A stretch of 64,000 bases of DNA from Aestuariibius violaceus (GTDB lineage: Bacteria > Pseudomonadota > Alphaproteobacteria > Rhodobacterales > Rhodobacteraceae), in NCBI RefSeq assembly GCF_040779325.2, contig NZ_JBFONT020000002.1, positions 886,225-950,224 on the forward strand, given 5' to 3'. The position numbers and the translations under genes are program-made. Shown piece after piece: positions 18,699 to 27,054 of this stretch. Each line of letters opens with the position of its first letter. Positions within the stretch are counted from its first letter, which is position 1. The notes under the pieces were generated by a model. The model saw only the letters and a list, made by a program, of their open reading frames with translations. It ran no database searches and was not told where the DNA came from.

Positions 18699-18826
18699 GG
18701 GCTGCCGCCACGGCGTTTGGATCAATCGCGCACTCAAACCTCGGACAAGATGACATCAGCCGAATGGCCTAATGTCTTGTGCCCAAAGGGGGGCCATTTC
18801 TGCTTGGCCGCCTCATGATCCGGAAC

Positions 18827-19525
18827 TCAGGCAGCCTTGCGATTGGCCGCAGACCTGCTCAGACGGCCGATCATAAGCAGCCTTCTCAGATCGGGATGCG
18901 CCCCCTGAATCAGTGCCAAGACATCGGCATATCCTTCATGCGCAGCCAGAAGCCGAAGTGACCTGTTGTCCGGGAAAACCAATTTGACCCCTGTTGCCGG
19001 GTTCTTGCCTGCCGGTTCCACTTTCGCAACCTCACTAAGAAGGAAGTGCCGAGGCCTGCGAAACAAGCGCCTGAGGACGATGTCCTCTGACGAGACCTCA
19101 ATCCGTGTGAACGCTGTCGCGAGAAGCGCCAGACCCAGGATGGAAAACCCACACAACCCCGCAAAGACAGACCAGTTCTTGAATGTCTGCTCTTCCGGAT
19201 CCGGCAGGACTGCGAACCAGTAGAACACCGCTCCGCCCCCGAAGAAGAGCAAGTTCCAGAAGGCAATCGAAAGAATTCGGCGCGGCGGCTTCATGACGGC
19301 CACTTCACGCGTGCCGATCCCCGTTTGGTGTCGACGATTGGCGGTGCCCGCGCCTGTGTCCCAGCCAGTCATCGACGCAGCTGCCTGCTTTCTCAGGATG
19401 CGGTTGAAGATCCGGCTATTTATCCAATAGAGGATCGCGGCAAAGGCCAACGCAACAAGCAGCCAAACAGGATTGGCGACCAGAAATCCGATGGCCGAGA
19501 TTCTTTCCTGAAGCCAGCTCTGCAT
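18827..19525 (-). CDS. Membrane protein of unknown function
   Basis: 232 residues from ATG 19525. Three hydrophobic segments ('FLVANPVWLLVALAFAAILYWI', 'ILSIAFWNLLFFGGGAVFYWFAVL', 'FAGLCGFSILGLALLATAF') are followed by a soluble C-terminal ~90 residues. In that tail 'IEVSSEDIVLRRLFRRPRHFLLSEVAKVEPAG' looks like the beginning of a small beta-rich, PH-like domain. An internal ATG at 19293 (MKPPRRILS) could be an alternative start that keeps two of the three segments. No function assigned. Confidence 0.6.
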   Translation of the reverse strand: MQSWLQERISAIGFLVANPVWLLVALAFAAILYWINSRIFNRILRKQAAASMTGWDTGAGTANRRHQTGIGTREVAVMKPPRRILSIAFWNLLFFGGGAVFYWFAVLPDPEEQTFKNWSVFAGLCGFSILGLALLATAFTRIEVSSEDIVLRRLFRRPRHFLLSEVAKVEPAGKNPATGVKLVFPDNRSLRLLAAHEGYADVLALIQGAHPDLRRLLMIGRLSRSAANRKAA

Positions 19526-19643
19526 CCGCCAGACCTTTTTGCAAGGGAACGCCAGGCAGGCGGCATAATTGGAAAGACGACCGGATGCCAGCCATCGTAG
19601 CCCCACCGGCACCGTCAGCCCTTCACCGCACCACCCACCGTAG

Positions 19644-19663
19644 GATGGGTGATTTCACCCATC
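19644..19663. repeat. Intergenic palindrome
   Basis: GATGGGTGA, TT, TCACCCATC: a perfect 9-bp inverted repeat with a 2-nt centre, just downstream of a coding region. It resembles short dispersed palindromes of Rhodobacteraceae genomes that often begin GTAGGATGGG. Only one copy is seen in this window, so the repeat status is from memory of related genomes. Confidence 0.45.
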
Positions 19664-20116
19664 ATTCCACCCGGAAACTATCCCGCCCACGGTCCAAACC
19701 GTGGCGCCGCGCCGCAGCAGCATCGTGGGATCGGCAATCTGCCCACCACCTCACCGAATGATCAACCGCAACCCGCCAGCATCGTTTCCGGCCGTTGCCC
19801 CGCAAACTCACCGCACGCTCCGGTAACGGCGCTCAATCCGCCCATCCCCTCCGACGTAATGCCGACGCGATGCCGACCGGATGCCGCAGGGCCGTTTTCC
19901 TCAATTAACTAGGAAAACAGGCCCGATTCGCACAGATGCCGCGCTCCCCCCGGATCGCCCCCGGTCCCAGCCGCTCACGATCCGTTCATTCCTGTGGCAC
20001 CCCCCTCCGGCCGCCTGACTGCTCCCTTGAAATTACCTCAAATCCGCCGCGCTCTGGTAACCCGCTGTTAAGGCTCTGAGGTGAGACTGATCCGCGGTAG
20101 GGTAACGAGTGCGAAT

Positions 20117-20158
20117 GGCGCCCGGTTTGCTGAAGACACGGATCGGGCGCCTTTTCTT
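20117..20158 (+). terminator. Rho-independent terminator-like hairpin upstream of icd
   Basis: GGCGCCCG (20117-20124) pairs with CGGGCGCC (20144-20151) around a 19-nt loop and is followed at once by TTTTCTT. This is a strong plus-strand terminator shape, but no plus-strand gene precedes it. It therefore marks the 3' end of an unannotated small RNA or an attenuator in the icd leader. Confidence 0.7.
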
Positions 20159-20262
20159 ACCCCCTGGCCGAGGCAATTCGGCATACCGCAGCATACCGCC
20201 TTCCCCCCCGGTCCCTTATGCGCTATGCGCGCCGCAAATCATCAGCCGAAGGGACGCATTCC

Positions 20263-21474
20263 ATGTCGAAGATCAAGGTCGAAAACCCCGTCGTCGAACT
20301 CGACGGCGACGAGATGACCCGCATCATCTGGGATTTCATCAAGCAGAAACTGATCCTGCCCTATCTCGACGTGGATCTGCTCTACTACGATCTCGGGATT
20401 GAAGAGCGGGACCGCACCGAAGACCAGATCACCATAGACGCGGCCGAGAAGATCAAGGAAATCGGCGTCGGCGTGAAATGCGCCACGATCACTCCGGACG
20501 AGGCCCGGGTCGAGGAATTCGGCCTCAAGAAGATGTGGCGCTCCCCCAACGGCACGATCCGCAATATCCTGGGCGGCGTCGTCTTCCGCGAGCCGATCAT
20601 CTGCAAGAACGTCCCCCGCCTCGTCCCCGGCTGGACCCAGCCCATCGTGATCGGCCGTCACGCCTTCGGCGACCAGTACCGCGCCACCGACATGAAATTC
20701 CCGGGGCCCGGCAAGCTGACCATGAAGTTCGTCGGCGAAGACGGCACGGTTGAGGAGCACGAGGTCTTCGATGCCCCCTCCTCCGGTGTCTTCATGTCGA
20801 TGTACAACCTCGACGCCTCGATCATCGACTTCGCCCGCGCGTCCTTCAACTACGGCCTCAAGCGTGGCTACCCGGTCTATCTCTCGACCAAGAACACGAT
20901 CATGAAGCAGTATGACGGCCAGTTCATGATCCTCTTCCAGAAGGTCTTTGACGAGGAATTCGCCGACAAGTTCAAGGAAGCGGGCCTGACCTACGAACAC
21001 CGCCTGATCGACGATATGGTGGCGTCCGCCATGAAGTGGTCCGGCGGCTATGTCTGGGCCTGCAAGAACTACGACGGCGACGTCCAGTCCGACACGGTGG
21101 CCCAGGGCTTCGGCTCGCTGGGGCTGATGACCTCGCAGCTGATGACGCCCGACGGCAAGATCGTCGAGGCCGAGGCGGCGCACGGCACCGTCACCCGCCA
21201 CTACCGCCAGCATCAGAAGGGCGAGGCGACGTCGACCAACTCCATCGCGTCCATCTACGCCTGGACCGGCGGCCTCAAGCACCGCGCCAAGCTCGACGGC
21301 AACGACGCGCTGAGGAACTTCGCCGAGACGCTCGAGAAGGTCGTCGTCGACACCGTCGAAAGCGGCTCCATGACCAAGGACCTCGCCCTCCTCGTCGGCC
21401 CCGACCAGAAATGGCTGACGACCCAGGGCTTCCTCGACAAGATCGACGAGAACCTGAACAAGGCTCTTGCCTGA
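20263..21474 (+). CDS. icd: NADP-dependent isocitrate dehydrogenase
   Basis: 403 residues, the usual length of the homodimeric alphaproteobacterial/eukaryotic-type enzyme. It oxidises isocitrate to 2-oxoglutarate in the TCA cycle. Recognisable stretches are 'VVELDGDEMTRIIWDFIK' at the start, 'PNGTIRNILGGVVFREPI' (substrate-binding), 'DDMVASAMKWSGGYVWACKNYDGDVQSD' (metal-binding Asp residues) and 'AAHGTVTRHYRQHQKGE' (NADP site). The start MSKIKVENP at 20263 is chosen over an upstream frame extension. Confidence 0.96.
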   Translation: MSKIKVENPVVELDGDEMTRIIWDFIKQKLILPYLDVDLLYYDLGIEERDRTEDQITIDAAEKIKEIGVGVKCATITPDEARVEEFGLKKMWRSPNGTIRNILGGVVFREPIICKNVPRLVPGWTQPIVIGRHAFGDQYRATDMKFPGPGKLTMKFVGEDGTVEEHEVFDAPSSGVFMSMYNLDASIIDFARASFNYGLKRGYPVYLSTKNTIMKQYDGQFMILFQKVFDEEFADKFKEAGLTYEHRLIDDMVASAMKWSGGYVWACKNYDGDVQSDTVAQGFGSLGLMTSQLMTPDGKIVEAEAAHGTVTRHYRQHQKGEATSTNSIASIYAWTGGLKHRAKLDGNDALRNFAETLEKVVVDTVESGSMTKDLALLVGPDQKWLTTQGFLDKIDENLNKALA

Positions 21475-21480
21475 CCCAAA

Positions 21481-21508
21481 TGCCGGTCCCGGATCGCCGG
21501 GACCGGCA
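21481..21508 (+). terminator. Hairpin terminator of icd
   Basis: TGCCGGTCCCGG and CCGGGACCGGCA form a perfect 12-bp stem with loop ATCG, starting 7 nt after the icd stop codon. The following bases are CTTCCCTCC, so the U-run is poor, but stem strength and position argue for termination. The remaining ~255 bp before the next gene hold nothing I recognise. Confidence 0.75.
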
Positions 21509-21765
21509 CTTCCCTCCGCCGCTGGGCAAGCGCCTGACCAAAAGCCAGCGCAGGAACGCCGTGGCGGCGCTCAACAGCAGCCAAGCTCATTCCTTAGTTG
21601 GAAAAGAGTGCTCCGATCCAAAAAGCGCGGCCGCCCGGCCAGTCGAGCGCCCCTGCGAGCAGCGTCGGTGCCGCTCGGCTCCGGACGATCTGGCAAATTC
21701 TCGGATGACCGCAAGGGGCCCATGTTACTGGCTGCTCCGCTGCGAGCGGATGTCAGCTTTAGACC

Positions 21766-22713
21766 TCAATGAACGGTCTCGGATGTCGATCTTGCGCCGG
21801 CTTCTTCCCCGCTTTGGGGTCCCGTCGCCAGGATCGAACCAGCCAAAGCCTCAACGTCTTTCATCGGAGGCAGCCCGAATTGCCTGCGATACTCCCGGCT
21901 GAACTGTGACGGGCTTTCATAACCGACGGAAAATGCGGCCTGCGCAGCTGTCTGGTCTTCAAAGAGCATGAGCCTGCGCGCTTCCTGAAGTCGAAGGCGC
22001 TTGTGATACTGAAGGGGCGACATGAGTGTCACGGCCTTGAAATGCTGGTGCAGCGCCGAAGGCTGCAGATGGGCGTCTTCGGCCAGCCGGGCCATCTCGA
22101 ACGGTTCGCGATAGGTCTTCTTGATCAAGGCGATGACCCGCGCGATCTGCTTTCCTTGTCCCGGCCCATAGACGCTCCGCAACACGGCGCGGCCGCCCGG
22201 CGCGCGGATGATCCGGTAGAGCAGTTCACGCTCGTACAGTTTCGCAAGCGCTGGAATATCGTCGGGCGCTTCGATCAGTCGGACCAGCCGCGTGGCCGCA
22301 TTCAGGATGTCCGGTGTGGTCTCCCCCAGAAGCAGCCCCGGACCCTTCGGCGATAGCTCGTCGTCCCATGGCATGTCGACGGCGAGATCGGACAGGACGC
22401 CCGCGTCGATGCCAAAGCGGATACAAAGATACGGCTCGGCCAGGCTGGCGGACGTGATCTGGCCGATGATGGGTAAGTCGAAAGACACGACCAGGTATTT
22501 TGCGGGGTCGTAGTCATAGATATGATCGGCAAGCATGACCCGCTTCGCGCCCTGAACAACAAGACACAGCGCCGGCTCGTGAACGGTATGCAGATCCTGG
22601 GTTTGCCGGGTGCTGCGGATCAGGTCCAGGCGAGGGACGGCAGTTGTATGAATGCCGTCCGATCGCGCAAATCGGGCAACCATAGCCGCCAGATCATGAA
22701 CCGTTTCTGCCAT
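21766..22713 (-). CDS. AraC family regulator with AraC_N domain
   Basis: 315 residues. The N-terminal ~150 residues match the AraC-type N-terminal domain seen in YqhC-like regulators ('HTVHEPALCLVVQGAKRVMLADHIYDYDPAKYLVVSFDLP'). The C-terminus has the two HTH motifs ('EMARLAEDAHLQPSALHQHFK' and 'AAQAAFSVGYESPSQFSREYRRQFG'). Start ATG 22713 follows AAAGGAG. It is divergent from the SDR gene at 22914 across a 200-bp spacer and very likely controls it; regulators of this type commonly control neighbouring oxidoreductase genes. Confidence 0.88.
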   Translation of the reverse strand: MAETVHDLAAMVARFARSDGIHTTAVPRLDLIRSTRQTQDLHTVHEPALCLVVQGAKRVMLADHIYDYDPAKYLVVSFDLPIIGQITSASLAEPYLCIRFGIDAGVLSDLAVDMPWDDELSPKGPGLLLGETTPDILNAATRLVRLIEAPDDIPALAKLYERELLYRIIRAPGGRAVLRSVYGPGQGKQIARVIALIKKTYREPFEMARLAEDAHLQPSALHQHFKAVTLMSPLQYHKRLRLQEARRLMLFEDQTAAQAAFSVGYESPSQFSREYRRQFGLPPMKDVEALAGSILATGPQSGEEAGARSTSETVH

Positions 22714-22913
22714 CACAACTCCTTTGCGCATTCGGCAAACCGCGCGGTTGCATTGCATATCAGCTAGGCTCCGATAATCCCTTTTCCCGCCTTGGCGGAG
22801 GATTAGGCAATGATCTCGTGGGATCGTGCTACCGCCAGAAACACAGGACATCCACATATCCGCTGCATAAGGGCGGCTTCGATCACACGGCCGCCGATAA
22901 ATCGGAGGTCGAT

Positions 22914-23768
22914 ATGACGGATGACAGAAAAGTATGGTTCATAACCGGCGCATCGCGCGGTCTGGGTCTTGAGATCGCAAAGGCCGCATTGAGCGCAGGC
23001 GACCGCGTTGTCGCCACCGGGCGGAATGCCGATGCAGTGGCAAAGGCACTGCCGGAGACAGACGACGCGGTGGCCTTGCAGCTGGACGTCACCGACGCCG
23101 GGCAGGCCGACGCTGCCGCAGCCAAAGCCGTGGACCATTTCGGACGGATCGACGTTCTTGTGAACAATGCAGGCTACGGGCAACTTGGCGTGTTCGAGGA
23201 GATCGAGCACGACAAGATCGTCCGCCAATTCGACACCAACGTGCATGGCACGCTGCATGTCACCCGCGCCGTCCTGCCGACCATGCGGGCGCAGAAAGCA
23301 GGCCATATCTTTAACCTCTCGTCCATCGGCGGCGCGCTCGGCTTCGATATCGCGTCGATCTACTGCGCCACGAAATTCGCGGTCGAAGGGTTCTCGGAAT
23401 GTCTCGCACTGGAGGTGAAGCCGTTCAATATCGGTGTCACCATCGTGCAGCCCGGCTTCTTCCGCACCGATTTCCTCGATGACAGCTCGATCCGGTTCGC
23501 AGATCGGCCCATCAGCGACTACGCCGAATACGCCAAGGCGACACAGGGGTTCTACCAGTCCCAGAACCACGCGCAGGCCGGAGATCCCGCAAAGCTCGGG
23601 GCGGCGCTGGTGCGTCTGTCGCGTGAAGACGAGGCGCCTCTGCGCTACGCCGCCGGTTCCGATGCCTTTGAGTATCTGAGCAGCGCCTACGACGCCCGAA
23701 AGGACGAGCTCTCCAAATGGCAGGACCTCTCCAAATCGACGGACCGCGAAGCCGCGTCTGCCGCCTGA
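22914..23768 (+). CDS. Short-chain dehydrogenase/reductase
   Basis: 284 residues. Classical SDR: cofactor loop TGASRGLG near residue 12, 'LDVTD', 'NNAGYG', and the catalytic Ser/Tyr/Lys set in 'NLSSIGG' and 'YCATK'. The Arg-rich 'TGRN' after the second strand suggests NADP(H). The specific substrate is unknown. Start ATG 22914 after CGGAGGTC. It leads a probable operon with the CMD-family gene and the Atu4866-like gene. Confidence 0.9.
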   Translation: MTDDRKVWFITGASRGLGLEIAKAALSAGDRVVATGRNADAVAKALPETDDAVALQLDVTDAGQADAAAAKAVDHFGRIDVLVNNAGYGQLGVFEEIEHDKIVRQFDTNVHGTLHVTRAVLPTMRAQKAGHIFNLSSIGGALGFDIASIYCATKFAVEGFSECLALEVKPFNIGVTIVQPGFFRTDFLDDSSIRFADRPISDYAEYAKATQGFYQSQNHAQAGDPAKLGAALVRLSREDEAPLRYAAGSDAFEYLSSAYDARKDELSKWQDLSKSTDREAASAA

Positions 23769-23848
23769 TCAGACAGCCGTCCCCGACCTGAGGGCCTTCG
23801 AGGCCGGATGCCCTCCAGAGATCAACACAAGTTCAAAGGACCATCACC

Positions 23849-24340
23849 ATGCACATAATGACCGCGCCCGCTGTCGCACTCGCGATCAGCGTCTCGATAT
23901 CGCCCGTGGCCGCACAGACGGATGAAGGAGGCACAATGCCGGAGACCACCCAGGAGCGGCTTCGGCTCGGGGCTGACGTCATCCTGAGACTGAACAACGG
24001 TGTGCCGCAGACGACGCTGAAAAACATGCGCGAGGAATTCCCGTTCCTGGCCGACGCCACCCAGGCCTACGCGCTCGGCGATGTCTGGACGCGGCCCGGT
24101 CTCGATGACCGCACGCGCCAGCTTGCCGCCGTCGCGGCCTTCGCCGCCATGGGCGAACGCGGGTTGATGAAGATCCATGCGGGCTATGCCCTCAACGTTG
24201 GTGTCACGGAAGATGAGTTGAAAGAGATCGTCTACATGATCACCGTGCCAGCAGGCTTTCCGAAGGCCATCCTCGCCTCCCAGACCATGTCGGAGTTGTT
24301 CGAAGAGCGGCGCAATGCGATCGGCGGAAGCGGCCAGTGA
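23849..24340 (+). CDS. Carboxymuconolactone decarboxylase-family protein
   Basis: 163 residues. The core 'TRQLAAVAAFAAMGERGLMKIHAGYALNVGVTEDELKEIVYMITVPAGFPKAI' is typical of CMD/AhpD-like helical proteins, but the CxxC of AhpD is absent. Two starts are plausible. ATG 23849 gives a hydrophobic signal-like N-terminus (...ALAISVSISPVAAQ) for export. ATG 23936 (MPETTQERL) has a strong GAAGGAGG before it and gives an ordinary cytoplasmic CMD protein. I annotate the longer form. The function is probably redox-related, exact reaction unknown. Confidence 0.8.
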   Translation: MHIMTAPAVALAISVSISPVAAQTDEGGTMPETTQERLRLGADVILRLNNGVPQTTLKNMREEFPFLADATQAYALGDVWTRPGLDDRTRQLAAVAAFAAMGERGLMKIHAGYALNVGVTEDELKEIVYMITVPAGFPKAILASQTMSELFEERRNAIGGSGQ

Positions 24341-24711
24341 GGAGGAGACATGGACTTTCCGCAAGGATCATCAGCGCCGCGTTGGGCATCGCCATGACCG
24401 GATCCGCAGTGCAGGGACAGCTCGTCACCACGGACTTTCCGCCGTCTCCACGCCCCGAGGCCCCCACCGAGCCGCAGACGCATGACTTCGTCGGCATGTG
24501 GGTGACGGAAGACCGTCACATCCGCCACAATCTCCTGCCGAACGGGCGTTATGACGAGGCGCGCGGCAACCGGGAAAGCGCCTATCAGGGGCGCTATCAC
24601 GTCACCGGCGACATCATCCAGTATTGGGACGACACCGGCTTTTATGCCGACGGGCAGTTCCGCGTTGGTGTCCTCTATCACGGCGGATACATCTTCTACC
24701 GAGAGGAATAG
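24337..24711 (+). CDS. Secreted Atu4866-family protein
   Basis: 124 residues from a GTG at 24337 that overlaps the CMD stop codon. Residues 1-28 look like a signal peptide (RRRHGLSARIISAALGIAMTGSAVQGQ). The mature part has the Atu4866 family signature: 'VGMWVTEDRHIRHNLLPNGRYDEARGNRESAYQGRYHVTGDIIQYWDDTGF'. Proteins of this family are small beta-barrel folds of unknown function, often beside SDR and CMD genes. The GTG start is chosen because it alone gives a complete signal peptide. Confidence 0.75.
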   Translation: MRRRHGLSARIISAALGIAMTGSAVQGQLVTTDFPPSPRPEAPTEPQTHDFVGMWVTEDRHIRHNLLPNGRYDEARGNRESAYQGRYHVTGDIIQYWDDTGFYADGQFRVGVLYHGGYIFYREE

Positions 24712-24770
24712 CGTTTCCCTGGCACCCAGCATGTCAAGGTCAGGCGGGCAATCGCCCGGCCATGTCTCAC

Positions 24771-25148
24771 TCACGAGGCCTGTATCATCCGATCAAGGGT
24801 CTCGATGATGCGCAAAACCAACCCCTCGAACTGCGCTGCTTCCTCATCGCTCAGACCGGACAGCGCCTCTCGATTGCCCGCCATCAGGGCGTCGATCGTC
24901 AGTGGCATACGCTCCACCGCCATAGGTGTCGGCGATATCTTCTGACTGCGGCCATCCCGGGGATCTGGCTTGCGCTCGATCAAACCATCCCGCTCCATCC
25001 GGTTGAGTATCTGCGCCATGGGCGGCCGCTCTATCCTGGCAAAGCGCGCAAGGTCACGCTGCGTGTCCGCATGACCGTCTCGCAGGGCCATAAGAACCGG
25101 CAAATGACCTCGCGCAAAGCCCAATGGTGACGAAGGATCGGCGATCAT
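24771..25148 (-). CDS. MarR family regulator, short N-terminus
   Basis: 125 residues. The winged HTH is good: 'LGFARGHLPVLMALRDG', 'TQRDLARFARIERPPMAQILNRMERDGLIERKPDPRDGRSQ'. Most MarR proteins have ~20 more residues forming helix 1; here an in-frame TAG sits two codons before the ATG at 25148, so the dimerisation helix is missing unless a frameshift occurred. It is convergent with the Atu4866-like gene. Target unknown. Confidence 0.72.
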   Translation of the reverse strand: MIADPSSPLGFARGHLPVLMALRDGHADTQRDLARFARIERPPMAQILNRMERDGLIERKPDPRDGRSQKISPTPMAVERMPLTIDALMAGNREALSGLSDEEAAQFEGLVLRIIETLDRMIQAS

Positions 25149-25360
25149 CTTCTATCTCGATGCGGCAGAGCGGGATCCGGTCACCAACAATCTCGCTGTT
25201 TTGCGCCTGCGGTGAATGCCCACTATCGCGGGCGCAAGCGTAGCATTGCAAGAGGGTGATGAATGCCTCTTAGGGGCCGTCCGTGTCGCTTGCAGATGGC
25301 ACAGCAACACGGATGCTGCATCCGAGGTCAGATCCCACCCCGTAGTGAATGTTCGCTCCG
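25149..25360. other. Spacer between marR-like gene and rhaK
   Basis: 212 bp without a coding frame I would accept. It contains the upstream region of the MarR gene, including a possible frame-shifted remnant of its N-terminus, and the end of the rhamnose operon. No clear terminator is visible downstream of rhaK. Confidence 0.5.
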
Positions 25361-26743
25361 TCAGGTTTCCAAAAGCTTAACACTCCACTCAAATGCATAA
25401 AGCGAACATAGCTTTTGGATCTCTTCATTTGGCACGAGGCGCGGTGGCATCGGGCGTTGCAGAACTTCATCGGAGGCCAAAAGCAGGGCGGCTCCTTGGC
25501 TTGTTCCAGTTGTGCTGTCCATGGGCATGACGGGTGAAGAAGATGCCGCCCCGAGCATCGTAAGGTATGCAATATTCCGGGCGAACGGGCCCTCGACGAT
25601 AAGAGGGCCTTCATGCCCGATAAGGCCAAGACACCGCACTGTCACCAAGGCGAGGTAGAAGCCGACTGCCGCGCCCCTTTGTCCCGATCCCTGCGGTGGT
25701 TCCTGACCATGCCAACGCGCTTGCGCGCCAGCGAATGGACCGGTTTCGGGCACCACGGCAGGCAAGAGCATGTTCCGACGCGTCAAAACCTCCAGCATGT
25801 CTGCTTCGTCCACCTCTACTGCTGATCCGTCCAGAACGAGGTCGTGTTCTCGCCCGCCCATGAAACGCGCCGATGGGACTGCATCACCGAAGCAGTTGAC
25901 GTTGACCAGCGTGTCGAACGCGGGGTTGAGCGTGACTGGCCTGCCGCCCACCGCCATGGCGATCACCCAGGTGCCTGTCGAAACCACGCTGAAGGGAGGC
26001 TTGCGCACCGCGAGATGCGACAGCAGCGACGCATTCGAGTCGTGGATGCCGCAGAGCACAGGCGTCTCCGTGGGCATCCCGGTACGCCTGGCGACCTCAT
26101 CGGTGACCGTTCCCAGAACGTCACCGGGCTTGCGCGGCGGGGCGATTTTCCCGGCGATGCCGAGTGCCTCCGGCAGGGACGAAAACCGACCTTCATGAGG
26201 GTTCCAGAGATCCGTGTGGCACCCCAGCGACGTCACGTCCGTGGCAAAGACGCCCGTCAGGCGATGCGCCCAGAACTGCGGATAGGTCACAACGTGAGAG
26301 ACGCGGTCCCTGAGATCGGGGTCGGACGCGAACTGCCAATAGAGCTGCGCGCCGAGGTTCAGACCCGCCGACAGACGCGGCGAGCCCGTTTCGGAGAACG
26401 GCGGCCGGATTGTGTCATAGGTGCTTGCGCACGCGTCTGGACCAGTATGCTCGTAGTCGAGGATCGGCGCCGCGAGCGAGCCGTCTTTGGCGATCAGCGC
26501 ACCTGCGGCGCCGTGCGTTGTGACCGTGATCGCCTCGATGCCGAACTCTGCCTGGACGCGCGAGAGACGGTCCAGAATGAACGCCCAATGTCCTTCCACG
26601 TCGAAATGCGGATAGGGTGGACCGGGCAAGACGGTGTTCGGGCGCGTGACCACCGCGATCTCCGACAAATCGGACATGCGAACAAGCGCCAGCTTTGCAT
26701 TCGTCTTGCCGATATCGATGACCGCAACGTGCCCGCTGGTCAT
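25361..26743 (-). CDS. rhaK: Rhamnulose kinase RhaK (FGGY family)
   Basis: 460 residues. Sugar kinase with the actin-like ATPase fold: 'VAVIDIGKTNAKLALV' (phosphate 1), 'THGAAGALI' in the sugar-binding region and 'VVSTGTWVIAM' (phosphate 2). Its place at the end of a rhaRSTPQUK cluster identifies it as the alphaproteobacterial rhamnose kinase. In Rhizobium leguminosarum this kinase is also required for activity of the rhamnose ABC transporter. The ATG overlaps the rhaU stop (ATGA). Confidence 0.88.
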   Translation of the reverse strand: MTSGHVAVIDIGKTNAKLALVRMSDLSEIAVVTRPNTVLPGPPYPHFDVEGHWAFILDRLSRVQAEFGIEAITVTTHGAAGALIAKDGSLAAPILDYEHTGPDACASTYDTIRPPFSETGSPRLSAGLNLGAQLYWQFASDPDLRDRVSHVVTYPQFWAHRLTGVFATDVTSLGCHTDLWNPHEGRFSSLPEALGIAGKIAPPRKPGDVLGTVTDEVARRTGMPTETPVLCGIHDSNASLLSHLAVRKPPFSVVSTGTWVIAMAVGGRPVTLNPAFDTLVNVNCFGDAVPSARFMGGREHDLVLDGSAVEVDEADMLEVLTRRNMLLPAVVPETGPFAGAQARWHGQEPPQGSGQRGAAVGFYLALVTVRCLGLIGHEGPLIVEGPFARNIAYLTMLGAASSSPVMPMDSTTGTSQGAALLLASDEVLQRPMPPRLVPNEEIQKLCSLYAFEWSVKLLET

Positions 26744-27054
26744 GGCATGTGAAAGACAGGTGTCAGCGGCACGGCGACCGGTTCATTGTCATCGTGGGTT
26801 TCCATGATATCGGCCATGTGCGCCCACCACTTTCTCATGATCTCATGGGCCGGCAGACCGTCCATTCCATGATCGTCCGTGCGCCAGAGGACGCCGAAAA
26901 GGATGTTTGTTTCCTCATCGAGGTGGATCGAATAATCCGATATCCCGGCGTCTTTCAGGAGTGCCACGAGCTCGGGCCAGATCTCGTTGTGGCGCCGCCT
27001 ATATTCATCCTTTCCCCCGGGGTTGAGGCGCATCTTGAAAGCGTATTTCTCCAT
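26740..27054 (-). CDS. rhaU: L-rhamnose mutarotase RhaU
   Basis: 104 residues, the usual length. It interconverts alpha and beta anomers of L-rhamnose. The conserved parts 'KMRLNPGGKDEYRRRHNEIWPEL', 'GISDYSIHLDEETNILFGVL' and 'MRKWWAHMADIMETH' are present, including the catalytic-type His in RRRHNEIW. The start ATG overlaps the rhaQ stop and the stop overlaps the rhaK start. Confidence 0.93.
   Translation of the reverse strand: MEKYAFKMRLNPGGKDEYRRRHNEIWPELVALLKDAGISDYSIHLDEETNILFGVLWRTDDHGMDGLPAHEIMRKWWAHMADIMETHDDNEPVAVPLTPVFHMP

Larger units (their letters stand above)
19526..20262. other. Long intergenic region upstream of icd, 737 bp
   Basis: No convincing protein-coding frame is present. 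It contains a 20-bp palindrome at 19644-19663 and a terminator-like hairpin with a U-run at 20117-20158, about 105 bp before the icd start. The stretch from about 20040 to 20160 could be a small RNA or an icd leader. The remainder (19664-20040) is GC-rich without visible structure. Confidence 0.6.

Noticed and set aside
17004..18737. 577-codon minus-strand frame opposite the hydrolase and GNAT genes
   Set aside because: The frame spans two genes and their spacer on the other strand, which is typical of GC-driven open frames.
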